From Mycolicibacterium porcinum (lineage in GTDB: Bacteria; Actinomycetota; Actinomycetes; Mycobacteriales; Mycobacteriaceae): a stretch of DNA of 64,000 bases. Positions 52,581-60,878 of the stretch are shown here, one piece after another. The stretch is from contig MVIG01000003.1 of assembly GCA_002086835.1 (NCBI GenBank), positions 186,001 through 250,000 of the forward strand, read 5' to 3'. Position 1 is the first letter of the stretch, and every line of letters begins with the position of its first letter. The position numbers were made by a program, and so were the translations under genes. The notes under the pieces are model-generated. The model saw only the letters and a program-made list of their open reading frames with translations. It searched no databases and was not told the DNA's origin.

Positions 52581-53353
52581 TGCAGGTTGCGATCGTCACC
52601 GGAGCCAGCAGTGGAATCGGGTTCGGCTGTGCCACCGCGCTCGCCGACGCGGGCATGGCGGTGCTCGGCACCGGCCGCGACACCGACCGGCTCGCCGAAC
52701 TCGAGCGAGCCGTAGGCGACCCAGACCGGATCGCCACCCTTGCCGTCGACCTGACCGACGATGACGCACCTCAACGCATCGTCGAATCCGCGTTGTCCCG
52801 CTGGGGCCGCATCGACTTCCTGGTCAACAATGCTGGCATCGGCAGTCCCAAACCGCTGCACGAGACCGACGACGAAACCCTCGACCGCTTCCTCGGGATC
52901 ATGCTGCGGGCACCCTTCCGGCTGGCCCGAGATGTGCTGCCGCACCTGGGACCCGGATCGGCGATCATCAACGTCACCTCCACGTTTGCCGTCGTCGGCG
53001 GATTGCGGGGCGGCGCATACTCGGCGGCCAAGGGCGGGCTGACCGCGCTGACCACCCACATCGCCTGCCAGTACGGCGCACAGGGCATCCGGTGCAATGC
53101 GGTGGCCCCCGGTGTCACCGTCACCCCGATGGTCGAGCAGCGGCTCAACGACCCCGGTTTCCGCAAGATGCAGACCGAGATGACGCCCCACACCCGGCTG
53201 GGCCGAGTCGAGGACATCGCTGCCACCGTGGCATTCCTCTGCTCTGAGGGCGGCAGCTTCATCAACGGGCAGACCATCGTCGTCGACGGCGGCTGGAGTT
53301 CGACGAAGTACCTGTCGGAGTTCGCACTTCATTCGGAATGGATTGCCCCATGA
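52580..53353 (+). CDS. SDR oxidoreductase of the plus-strand arm
   Basis: A 257-aa SDR: VAIVTGASSGIGFGCATALA, NNAGIGSPKPL, active-site Ser in NVTSTF and YSAAKGG, ending GQTIVVDGGWSS. It starts at ATG 52580 in a TAATG overlap with the synthetase, and its stop overlaps the next start (ATGA). Likely a hydroxy-acid, hydroxyacyl-CoA or alcohol dehydrogenase of the pathway. Confidence 0.87.
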   Translation: MQVAIVTGASSGIGFGCATALADAGMAVLGTGRDTDRLAELERAVGDPDRIATLAVDLTDDDAPQRIVESALSRWGRIDFLVNNAGIGSPKPLHETDDETLDRFLGIMLRAPFRLARDVLPHLGPGSAIINVTSTFAVVGGLRGGAYSAAKGGLTALTTHIACQYGAQGIRCNAVAPGVTVTPMVEQRLNDPGFRKMQTEMTPHTRLGRVEDIAATVAFLCSEGGSFINGQTIVVDGGWSSTKYLSEFALHSEWIAP

Positions 53354-54822
53354 ACGTTTTCGCGGTGCTCGATCAGGCCGCCGCACGGTTCGGCGACCGG
53401 GGCGCGGTGTTCCTGGGCGAGCGCCAACTGCTCACCTGGGCGGAGTTGCGCGAGCGCGTGCTGCGGTTGGCCACCTCGTTGAAATCACTCGGCGACCGCG
53501 GCACCCGGGTCGCTGTGGCCAGCGAGAACCGGCCCGAGATCGTCGAGCTGATGTTCGCCATCTGGGCGGCCGAGTGCGTGTTCGTACCGATCAACTACAA
53601 GCTGCATCCCCGCGAGATGGCCGACATCCTCGCCGATTCCAGTGCGGCCCAGGTGTTCGCGTCGGCCAAGATCGCCGCCGATCTTGCCACCGTGACCGAA
53701 ACCCCGGTGGAGATCATCGGCAGTCAGGACTACTCGGACCGGTTCGGCTCCGAGCCTGCACATCCGCCGACCACCGACCCGAGCACGCTGGCCTGGCTGT
53801 TCTACACCAGCGGCACCACCGGAAAATCCAAGGGCGCCATGCTGTCCCACCGCAATCTGACGGCGATGACGGTGGCGCACCTGGCCGACTTCGACGACCC
53901 CGACGAGAACTGCAGCCTCATCCACGGCGCACCCATGTCCCACGGCTCCGGTCTCTACATCCCGCCGTACGTGCTGCGCGGGGCTCGGCAGGTGGTGCCC
54001 GAATCCGCCGCGTTCGAACCCGACGAGTTCCTGGACCTGTGCGGCCATCATCCCGGCAGCAGCGCATTCTTGGCTCCGACCATGGTGCAACGTCTGATCC
54101 AGACCGGCAGGCCCCGCCCCGAGAACCTGAAAACCGTGGTCTACGGAGGCGGGCCGATGTACGTCGACAGCCTCAAGAAGTCGCTGGCCGCCTACGGCCC
54201 GATCTTCGTGCAGCTCTACGGGCAGGGCGAGGCCCCGATGACGATCACGGGGTTGCGCCGTCGCGACCACATCGACGCCGATGATGCGACTCTGGGCTCG
54301 GTGGGTTATCCGCGCTCCGGCGTCGAGGTCGCCGTGGTCAACGAGGACGGTACCCAGACCACCGTCGGTGAAATCGGCGAGATCGTCTGCCGTGGCGGCG
54401 TCGTCATGTCCGGCTACTGGAACAACCCCGCTGCCACCGCCGCGACTCTCAAGGACGGTTGGCTGCACACCGGCGACATGGGCTCCTTCGACGCGCGCGG
54501 CTATCTCACGCTGCGCGACCGCTCCAAGGACGTGGTGATCAGCGGAGGCAGCAACATCTACCCCCGTGAGGTGGAGGAAGCTCTGCTCGAACACCCCGAT
54601 GTCGTGGAGGCGGGTGTGGTGGGAGCCCCCGATGCGGACTGGGGTGAGGTGGTGGTCGCGTTTGTGGTCGGCGACGTCTCCCCCGCAGTCCTGGACGCGC
54701 ATCTGCTGGAACGCATCGCCCGGTTCAAACGGCCCAAACGGTACGAGTTCATCGATGCGCTGCCCAAGAACAGTTACGGCAAGGTGCTCAAACGCGAACT
54801 GCGGGAGCGGTTGAAGCGATGA
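53350..54822 (+). CDS. Acyl-CoA synthetase (AMP-binding) 2
   Basis: A 490-aa ANL ligase: FYTSGTTGKSKGAMLSHRN P-loop, LYGQGEAPMTITGL adenine region, TGDMGSFDARGYLTLRDRSKD hinge, and the catalytic Lys in LPKNSYGKVLKRELR. It probably handles a second acid of the same route. It is the last gene of the plus-strand arm and is coupled to the SDR upstream. Confidence 0.88.
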   Translation: MNVFAVLDQAAARFGDRGAVFLGERQLLTWAELRERVLRLATSLKSLGDRGTRVAVASENRPEIVELMFAIWAAECVFVPINYKLHPREMADILADSSAAQVFASAKIAADLATVTETPVEIIGSQDYSDRFGSEPAHPPTTDPSTLAWLFYTSGTTGKSKGAMLSHRNLTAMTVAHLADFDDPDENCSLIHGAPMSHGSGLYIPPYVLRGARQVVPESAAFEPDEFLDLCGHHPGSSAFLAPTMVQRLIQTGRPRPENLKTVVYGGGPMYVDSLKKSLAAYGPIFVQLYGQGEAPMTITGLRRRDHIDADDATLGSVGYPRSGVEVAVVNEDGTQTTVGEIGEIVCRGGVVMSGYWNNPAATAATLKDGWLHTGDMGSFDARGYLTLRDRSKDVVISGGSNIYPREVEEALLEHPDVVEAGVVGAPDADWGEVVVAFVVGDVSPAVLDAHLLERIARFKRPKRYEFIDALPKNSYGKVLKRELRERLKR

Positions 54823-55178
54823 GTGCTTGAGGGCTTGCTGAGCCGTTCTGCGGCGCCGAATGTTGAGGCCGCGACAGCAATCGGAACGTGAAGGCGACGT
54901 CTGTCAATCCGGCGGGCATGTAACCACACTTGCTCTGTGACTGTTGTAACTCAGAGGGGACGGTCGCATATGCGCCATGGCATGGATAGCTAACTGCTAA
55001 CGCTGTGGGCATCGCGTGCTTCGGGGAGGAACAAGGGATGAGCGGTCCGCATGATGGCTGGCAAGCTCACGGCGCGGAACAGCCCAGAGCGCCCACCGGA
55101 TCGAGAGTACGACAATGAGCGGTGCTGAATCACAAACGATTCCTTGACGAATCTTTTAAGGCCCGCGTGCCCCTATGG
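54823..55178. other. Gene-free gap after the catabolic locus
   Basis: 356 nt with no supportable gene, promoter or hairpin. Base composition falls toward its right edge, where the orphan SLATT-type gene ends. Confidence 0.5.
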
Positions 55179-56015
55179 CTAAGTATCGCTTTTCGCTTCA
55201 TGCGGCTGATCGAGTTGTTGCTGGCGCTTCCGCTGCTCGGCCTTAATGATCTCGATATCCGTCGCCAGTTTGTGAAGGTTCAGACTTTCGTCCGTCGCAT
55301 CGTACGGGTGTATTCCCAAATCAAACGCCGACAGGTTTTGCTCGATGCTGTCGGCGGTCTGTTGCAAGTAGAAACTGCGCTCTCGGTATTTGAAGTATCC
55401 GGTGAATCCAGCAGACACACCCACCAAGAAACTGAGGCCTACAGTGACCCATTTAAGTGATGACGGCGTTGCCGCGAGGCTCGCCGCGGTGGTAGTACCC
55501 AGAGATCCGATGATAATAATCGATTGGAATGCATTATGGATTCGTCCGTACCGCTTCGCCTCGGCTCGCAATTGCCTCAATTCTCGCGGAATAACGTCCT
55601 TGTAAGCGTACTGACGTTGATAAACCGGTAGACCGAGCTGCGCCGCGTTTATTCGACGAGATTCTTCTGCTAGCTCCAGATCCAACTGTAGGCGACGAAC
55701 CGACGTCCTCTTATCTTTGGGACGATCATACTCAACGATAAGAAGCGCCACGAATGCCAGAATTACCAACAAAGTGATAGGAATTGCAACCCGATTTATC
55801 TGACCAAGATCTAATTTGCCCCATGTCAGCGTTGTAACCACGAAAATGATCAGCGCCGAGGCGATCGCCGCCACACCAAAAACCAACCTGGTCCTCAACT
55901 CAAGACGCCTGACACGAATCGCTTCCTGCAGAAGAAGAATTCGCTCATTATGCGCCAGAAGACGCGCCTGGGGACCGCTGGTGCTGTGCAGTTGCTCGGT
56001 CAAGCGTTCTCCCAT
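55179..56015 (-). CDS. SLATT/DUF4231-type membrane protein
   Basis: A 278-aa protein with two pairs of transmembrane helices: LVFGVAAIASALIIFVVTTL plus AIPITLLVILAFVALLIV, then AFQSIIIIGSLGTTTAASLA plus VTVGLSFLVGVSAGFTGYF. A cytoplasmic helical tail follows, with KYRERSFYLQQTADSIEQNL. This layout and the tail match SLATT/DUF4231 proteins, proposed as membrane effectors in nucleotide-signalling and defence systems. ATG 56015 was chosen as a normal family start; the frame continues upstream. Codon use is less GC-rich than its neighbours, suggesting recent transfer. No partner enzyme is adjacent. Confidence 0.7.
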   Translation of the reverse strand: MGERLTEQLHSTSGPQARLLAHNERILLLQEAIRVRRLELRTRLVFGVAAIASALIIFVVTTLTWGKLDLGQINRVAIPITLLVILAFVALLIVEYDRPKDKRTSVRRLQLDLELAEESRRINAAQLGLPVYQRQYAYKDVIPRELRQLRAEAKRYGRIHNAFQSIIIIGSLGTTTAASLAATPSSLKWVTVGLSFLVGVSAGFTGYFKYRERSFYLQQTADSIEQNLSAFDLGIHPYDATDESLNLHKLATDIEIIKAEQRKRQQQLDQPHEAKSDT

Positions 56016-56630
56016 TAATAATGTTGGACGGGCCGCGTTGATCGTACCAGCGACCGTCTGATAGGTGCGGCGCGCGGAACCCGATCGAAAGACATATCCA
56101 TTGTTCTCCGATTGGACGGATTCCCTACATCCGATCCCCGCAGAAATCGTCCGTTGCGCACGCGCAACGTCGTCAGAGCCCCCGGCGAAAGCACTTCGCC
56201 GGAGGCACAAGAACTGCATCTGGATCGGACTCCCGCAGCGGAAGCACGTACTACGGGATCAACGTTGCTCTTGGCTGGCACGACGACGAAGGCGGCGCCA
56301 CCGCAATATCTAGCAACGAGCAGAACTCCGTGCATGAGCATTAGGTGGGCCATGCGTGGTCGCCGGCACTACAAGCGCCGCCCGCGGGGCTCGTAGCTGC
56401 ATGTGGACAACAAGTTGGATTGGATGAGCCATCATCATGATCGACGCTGGACTCTTCCGCAGTCGCGATCAGAACCAACCGGCCGGACATTACGGAAACA
56501 ACTCACCCCGCTGCAACTTTAAACAAAGCGAAAGGTGGATCACCGGGAAATGCGGCTTGACCTTCTGTGCACGGACAACCGAGAGCCGGCATGACATCGC
56601 TAGCCCGCGCAAAGCTGCCGATCAGCACAT
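56016..56630. other. Gene-poor gap next to the SLATT gene
   Basis: 615 nt. Short frames on both strands lack Shine-Dalgarno sequences and recognisable domains. I see no tRNA, integrase or terminal repeat, and nothing else that I can assign. Confidence 0.5.
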
Positions 56631-57704
56631 TCACCACATCAGCCCGGGGATCAATGCGGTCGGCGGGATATCCTCGGCGGCAACCAGTCCCGCCGGAGCG
56701 TCACACACCCAGTCGATCGCGTTCACGACGCGCGCCGCGGTGGACAGACATCCGGCGTCGGTCGCATCGAGCACCGGATGAGACAGGTTCGTGTTCACCT
56801 CGATGTGTGGCTCGCCCTCCACGATCACCTTGTGCACGCCGGACTGGCCGTCGGGCGGGTACTCCCAATCCGGCGCCGCCGCAGGAGTGAGCCGTGTGGT
56901 GTGCTCGACCGTGATGACCGGTTCGCCGCCGCGCACGCCTTCGGTGGCAAATCGTGTGCCGGCCAACTGCCCGGGCTCGACGGTCATCATCGTGCACTCG
57001 ATGCGCTCGGTGGCATACCACGGCTCGAACCGCTGACGAACCTCGTCGAGCTCCACGCCAAGATGATGGGCCAGATTGCGCACCAATCCGCCGAACATCG
57101 CCGTGATCACGCCCGGCTGGAATGCCATCGGCAGCCCGTCGTCCGGAGTGGTGCCGAAACCCATTGCGGTGCCGGTGTATTCGTAGTCGTCGTAGTTGCC
57201 GTAGTCGAAGATCTCCTTGACGGTCACCGACTCGGCCCGGGTGACCAGACTGAGCGCTGCGTACACCGCGGTGTCCCCCGAGTATCCGGGATCGATGCCG
57301 TTGACATACAGCGAGGAGTTCCCCGCCGAGCAAGCCTCCGCCAGCGGTACCCGCAGCCAATCGTCGGCCTGGCGCGGTGTCACCAGCCACACCATGGAGG
57401 TTCCGACGACATTGATCCCGGCCGCCAGGAACCGCGACATCTGCTCGATGGCCTCCATCGGCCGCGTCTCCCCTAAGGCCGTATAGACGACGCAGTCGGG
57501 GCCGAGGGCGATGAGAGCGTCGATGTCGTCGGTCGCGATGACACCGGTCGGTTCGCCTACTCCACACAATTCGGCAGCGTCACGGCCGATCTTGTCCGGG
57601 CTGGAGGCATGAACACCCACCAGCTTCAGGTCCGGCCTGCCGATGATCGCCGCCAGTGAATGCCTACCGACATTGCCGGTGGAGAATTGGACCACTCTGC
57701 GCAT
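56631..57704 (-). CDS. DapB-like NAD(P)-dependent dehydrogenase
   Basis: A 357-aa protein with an N-terminal Rossmann domain (VVQFSTGNVGRHSLAAI) like dihydrodipicolinate reductase and amine dehydrogenases. GINVVGTSMVWLV and NGIDPGYSGDTAVYAALSL follow. Actinobacterial members of this group are often labelled dihydrodipicolinate reductase-like but are probably not in lysine synthesis. ATG 57704 was preferred over a TTG at 57710. It is divergent from the P450/NorQD-like operon and may share its control region. Confidence 0.82.
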   Translation of the reverse strand: MRRVVQFSTGNVGRHSLAAIIGRPDLKLVGVHASSPDKIGRDAAELCGVGEPTGVIATDDIDALIALGPDCVVYTALGETRPMEAIEQMSRFLAAGINVVGTSMVWLVTPRQADDWLRVPLAEACSAGNSSLYVNGIDPGYSGDTAVYAALSLVTRAESVTVKEIFDYGNYDDYEYTGTAMGFGTTPDDGLPMAFQPGVITAMFGGLVRNLAHHLGVELDEVRQRFEPWYATERIECTMMTVEPGQLAGTRFATEGVRGGEPVITVEHTTRLTPAAAPDWEYPPDGQSGVHKVIVEGEPHIEVNTNLSHPVLDATDAGCLSTAARVVNAIDWVCDAPAGLVAAEDIPPTALIPGLMW

Positions 57705-57770
57705 CGTCAAGACCTGTTCCAGTTCTCCCGAATGGTGGTGAAACCTCTTCGGCGCCGGTTGAGTAGCCGA

Positions 57771-57800
57771 TTGACTACCTCATTTGGTTGACTATAGTCA
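57771..57800 (+). promoter_or_regulatory. Sigma-A-type promoter with embedded palindrome, likely leaderless
   Basis: TTGACT (57771-57776) and TATAGT (57793-57798) are spaced by 16 nt. The -10 box lies inside TGACTATAGTCA (57789-57800), a perfect 12-bp palindrome. The ATG of the next gene is at 57807, 9 nt after the -10, so transcription would begin at or very near the start codon. A repressor bound to the palindrome would cover the -10. Confidence 0.65.
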
Positions 57801-57806
57801 GCGTGC

Positions 57807-58538
57807 ATGAACTTGCCAACGTTGAACCTGCGGCGCAGCGGCGACAGGGTCGAGGCGGCCCGCCCCTCACCGAGCGGGCTCGACGAACACCTGGAGACCT
57901 CACTACGCGCACAGCGCCAGGCCGACAAATGGCTCATCTCCGGAAGCCTGCTCATCGGCACCGCGGCCCTCGGCATCTTCGGCCTGCCGCTCTTCCTCAG
58001 GGGCGTCTGGCTGCTCCGCAAGGCTCAGCGCGACGGGCTGTCCGTCCGGCCGATGCTGGTCACGCTGATCGGCTATCTCGTCATCATCGACGCCGCGATC
58101 AACACCGTCGGCTGGGCCCTCGACGTCGCCGCCAACCACACCATCCTCGCCCGAATCCTATTGAACGGCTGGGGTGCAATGTTCGACGCCGGCTACTTCT
58201 GGCACTACAACGAGCTGTGGATCGGCGGGGCGGCCGGGCCCGGTGAAAAGGCCATGGAAGTCGGCATGATCCTCACCGTCTTCACGATGCGGATCGCCGC
58301 AGGCATCGGGTTCCTGCAGATGAAACGCTGGGGCCACCAGTGGATGATCATCACCTGCTGGATGGGTGTGCTCATCTGGTGCCTCTACGTGTTCAACATG
58401 ACGATGTTCGCCGATGTCCGTTTCTCCGGCGTCGTGCTGCCGGTCATCGGGTGGTGGCTGTACGACATCTTCTACATCACCCCGTTCCTCGCAATCCCGT
58501 ACCTGCATTCGGTGAACCGCGAGATCTTCTCCGACTAA
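57807..58538 (+). CDS. Multi-pass membrane protein A1
   Basis: A 243-aa protein with about six helices. Conserved features shared with A2 (61813-62547) include [49 protein letters not shown] and [13 protein letters not shown]. The many Trp, His and Tyr residues between helices could hold a cofactor or a hydrophobic ligand. I recognise no named family; a distant tie to AveC-like membrane proteins is possible but unverified. It is the first gene of the operon, probably translated from a leaderless mRNA. Confidence 0.75.
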   Translation: MNLPTLNLRRSGDRVEAARPSPSGLDEHLETSLRAQRQADKWLISGSLLIGTAALGIFGLPLFLRGVWLLRKAQRDGLSVRPMLVTLIGYLVIIDAAINTVGWALDVAANHTILARILLNGWGAMFDAGYFWHYNELWIGGAAGPGEKAMEVGMILTVFTMRIAAGIGFLQMKRWGHQWMIITCWMGVLIWCLYVFNMTMFADVRFSGVVLPVIGWWLYDIFYITPFLAIPYLHSVNREIFSD

Positions 58539-58556
58539 TTCATTGACTTCACTCAT

Positions 58557-58568
58557 TGACTGCAATCA
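58557..58568. promoter_or_regulatory. Operator candidate upstream of the second TetR
   Basis: TGACTGCAATCA is near-palindromic (5 of 6 pairs) and resembles TGACTATAGTCA at 57789. It overlaps TTGACT (58556-58561), a possible -35, with TAGAAA 17 nt downstream (58579-58584). This suits autoregulation by the TetR whose ATG is at 58595. Confidence 0.5.
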
Positions 58569-58594
58569 GTAAGTGGGTTAGAAATGAGCCGACC

Positions 58595-59197
58595 ATGACG
58601 CCTCAGATCAAGCAGTCGGCGCGCGAATTGCGCCGACTGCAGACGCGGGAACGGATACTCGGCGCGGCCGTCGCCGAGTTCCAGGCATCGGGCATGGCCG
58701 GGGCGGACGTCGGCGCGATCGTCAGTGCAGCAGGCGTTGCCCACGGGACCTTTTTCTTCCACTTCCCCAGCAAAGAACATGTCCTGCTCGAACTGGAGCG
58801 TCGAGAAGAGACGCGCATGGCAGCCGAATTCGCCGGCTTTCTGGAGAATGCACATGATCTCGCGTCGGCGCTGACCGAACTCGTCCGCCTGGTGGGCAGC
58901 CTGGAGCAACGATTCGGACCGCTCTTGTTCAAAGAAGTTCTTGCGCTGCACTTCTCGCCGACGCGTCCCACCGAGGACGAGTGGAGCGACCACCCGGTGA
59001 TCGTTCTGCTCGTCCGTGAGATCGAGCGCGCCCGTGGCGACGGCGAGGTGCATCCCGAGGTCGACGCCTTCTACAGCGCCGCATTCTTCCTCCTGGGGAT
59101 CTACGGCGTCCTGACCACCACCGCCAACAGTCAGCACCGCGACGCGATGCTGGCCAACTTGGTGATCACCGCACGACGAGGACTGGAGGTCCGATGA
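58595..59197 (+). CDS. TetR family regulator (paralogue of the TetR at 22.0 kb)
   Basis: A 200-aa TetR protein: RILGAAVAEFQASGMAGADV, then GTFFFHFPSKEHVLLELERR in the DNA-binding domain, and a ligand domain with SPTRPTEDEW, HPVIVLLVREIERAR and AAFFLLGIYGVLTTT. It aligns end to end with the protein at 22021-22650. ATG 58595 was chosen for the TetR-like N-terminus. It sits inside the operon between A1 and the microprotein and probably controls both promoters. Confidence 0.85.
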   Translation: MTPQIKQSARELRRLQTRERILGAAVAEFQASGMAGADVGAIVSAAGVAHGTFFFHFPSKEHVLLELERREETRMAAEFAGFLENAHDLASALTELVRLVGSLEQRFGPLLFKEVLALHFSPTRPTEDEWSDHPVIVLLVREIERARGDGEVHPEVDAFYSAAFFLLGIYGVLTTTANSQHRDAMLANLVITARRGLEVR

Positions 59198-59224
59198 ATC
59201 ATCCCTTCTGCGAGGAGAACTGAC

Positions 59225-59332
59225 GTGGCCGACTGGATCTGGGAGATACTCCGCTACGTGGCCGCGTGGGGCGGCACCGGCTTGATCATCTGGTTCTGGT
59301 ACTGGATGTTCTCCAACATCGGCACCTTCTGA
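59225..59332 (+). CDS. 35-aa membrane microprotein
   Basis: GTG 59225 follows GCGAGGAGAACTGAC, with GAGGAG at good spacing, and TGA ends at 59332, 4 nt before the VWA gene start. The peptide opens MADWIWEILRYV and then has a single helix with GTGLIIWFWYWMF before NIGTF. The seven Trp/aromatic-rich positions suggest a membrane subunit or chaperone rather than a random frame. A second microprotein lies later in the same operon. Confidence 0.68.
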   Translation: MADWIWEILRYVAAWGGTGLIIWFWYWMFSNIGTF

Positions 59333-59336
59333 AGGC

Positions 59337-60878
59337 GTGACACAGCAGATGCCCGAACTCGACGAAGCCCACGCCATGGCGACCGAGCGCAGTTGCGCCG
59401 TCACTGCCATGGCGCTGAGCGACGGGCGCCGCACCGGCGCCCGTCTGGTCAGCGGTCAGCACCGCGGCTTCGGCTTGAGTTCCCTGCTCGACGTCGTGCA
59501 TGTGCCCTATCCACCTCGTCGCGACTGGACCCGACGAACACTGACATGCGGTGTGGCACTGCAATGCTCACCATCCAAAGAGCGCATCCTCGACTACCGG
59601 CTCAACGAGCTCTCGGCGCGCGAACTGGCCGCGCTCACGCTCGTCGAGGCCGGTGTCGCGCTGGGCTGGGTCGCCGAGCACTGGCCCGGACTGCTGGCCG
59701 ACCTGCGGGCAGCGCTTCCGCACCTGGAACCCGCAGACGCCGACATGGACGCCAAGGAGATGCTCAACCGGGCCATCGCCCTTGCGCGTACATCGCAGCA
59801 GTTCTCCATCGACCCACTGCTCGGCAGCCTGCCTCGGGCGCACACCCTGCCGCAGGGCCTCTCCGACAAGCTGCGCCGTACCTTCGGGCGGCTGCCGTGG
59901 ACCACCAACCAGAAGCGTTCACCGGCACCACATTCCGTCCCCGCCGGCGGGGACGGAGGGGTACGCAACTCGAACCTTCCGCCACCCAGCCGACCCCAGG
60001 ACAACGACCTCGACATCACCCCCGACCACCGGCCGGGAATCCCCTACCCGGAATGGAACGCGTGGACGAAGAGCTTCATGCCGGACCACGTCGCGGTTCT
60101 CGAGCAGACCCGTGCCAGCCGCGACCGACATCCCGGCGCAGTCGCTGTCGACGTCCGGAAGTGGTTCGAGGAGAACACCCACCGGGCCATGAAGAACCGG
60201 CTCGAAGACGGCTCCGACCTCGACGTCGACCAGTACGTCAACCACTTCATCGACCTGACGACCGGTGAGGCGGTCGAACCGCGCCTCTTCCGCGAACTGT
60301 TGCCCGCCAGCCGCGATGTGACAACCGCGCTGCTCCTCGACGGCAGCTCCTCGCTGGGCGTGCACGGAGGCCGGATCTTCAAACTCGAGCTCGCCTGCGC
60401 CGACGCCCTGTCCCGCGCGATGACGTCGGCCCGGGAACGCCACGGCATATTCACGTTCACCGGGAACACCCGTCATCGCGTAGAGGTCAGCTGCCTCAAG
60501 GATTTCGCGGACCGACGTTTCGTCCCGCCCGGCAGCCTAGGGCTGTCCACCGGGGGCTACACCAGACTCGGTGCGCCGCTGCGGCATATGACCAGCCGCC
60601 TGCTCGCACAGCCATCGGAGCGCAGACTGCTCATCGTCGTCGGTGACGGCCTGATCTCGGACGAAGGCTATGAGGGCCGCTACGCCTGGGCCGATGCCGC
60701 CCACGCCGTGGAGGAAGCCAACGATGCCGGCGTCTCCATGTACTACGTCGGCGTCGGGCCCGTCCGCGTCGATCCCCTGCCGGAAGTGTTCGGGCCCAAA
60801 CGGTCCCAACGCATTCGCCGAGTTGAGGAACTCCCCCGTGTCCTCGCCCATGTCCACCGGGAGCTGGTATCCGTATGA
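59337..60878 (+). CDS. VWA-domain protein, NorD/CbbO-like
   Basis: A 513-aa protein whose C-terminal third is a von Willebrand A domain. The MIDAS motif DGSSS lies at about 335-339, a Thr in STGGYTRLGAPLRH and GDGLISDEGYEGRYAWADA complete the site, the latter being very NorD-like. The N-terminal part is helical with no other domain. NorD/CbbO proteins work with a NorQ/CbbQ AAA ATPase to remodel a metalloenzyme (nitric oxide reductase or Rubisco). Here the ATPase is the next gene, overlapping by 4 nt, but neither of those usual client enzymes is present. Confidence 0.85.
   Translation: MTQQMPELDEAHAMATERSCAVTAMALSDGRRTGARLVSGQHRGFGLSSLLDVVHVPYPPRRDWTRRTLTCGVALQCSPSKERILDYRLNELSARELAALTLVEAGVALGWVAEHWPGLLADLRAALPHLEPADADMDAKEMLNRAIALARTSQQFSIDPLLGSLPRAHTLPQGLSDKLRRTFGRLPWTTNQKRSPAPHSVPAGGDGGVRNSNLPPPSRPQDNDLDITPDHRPGIPYPEWNAWTKSFMPDHVAVLEQTRASRDRHPGAVAVDVRKWFEENTHRAMKNRLEDGSDLDVDQYVNHFIDLTTGEAVEPRLFRELLPASRDVTTALLLDGSSSLGVHGGRIFKLELACADALSRAMTSARERHGIFTFTGNTRHRVEVSCLKDFADRRFVPPGSLGLSTGGYTRLGAPLRHMTSRLLAQPSERRLLIVVGDGLISDEGYEGRYAWADAAHAVEEANDAGVSMYYVGVGPVRVDPLPEVFGPKRSQRIRRVEELPRVLAHVHRELVSV

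Noticed and set aside
55122-55460. A 112-codon frame opposite the SLATT-type gene
   Set aside because: Mostly antisense to the four-helix protein, which has the more convincing membrane topology and family-like tail.
56437-56781. A 114-codon plus-strand frame in the gap before the DapB-like gene
   Set aside because: Its second half is antisense to the DapB-like C-terminus, and the first half lacks a ribosome-binding site and any domain.
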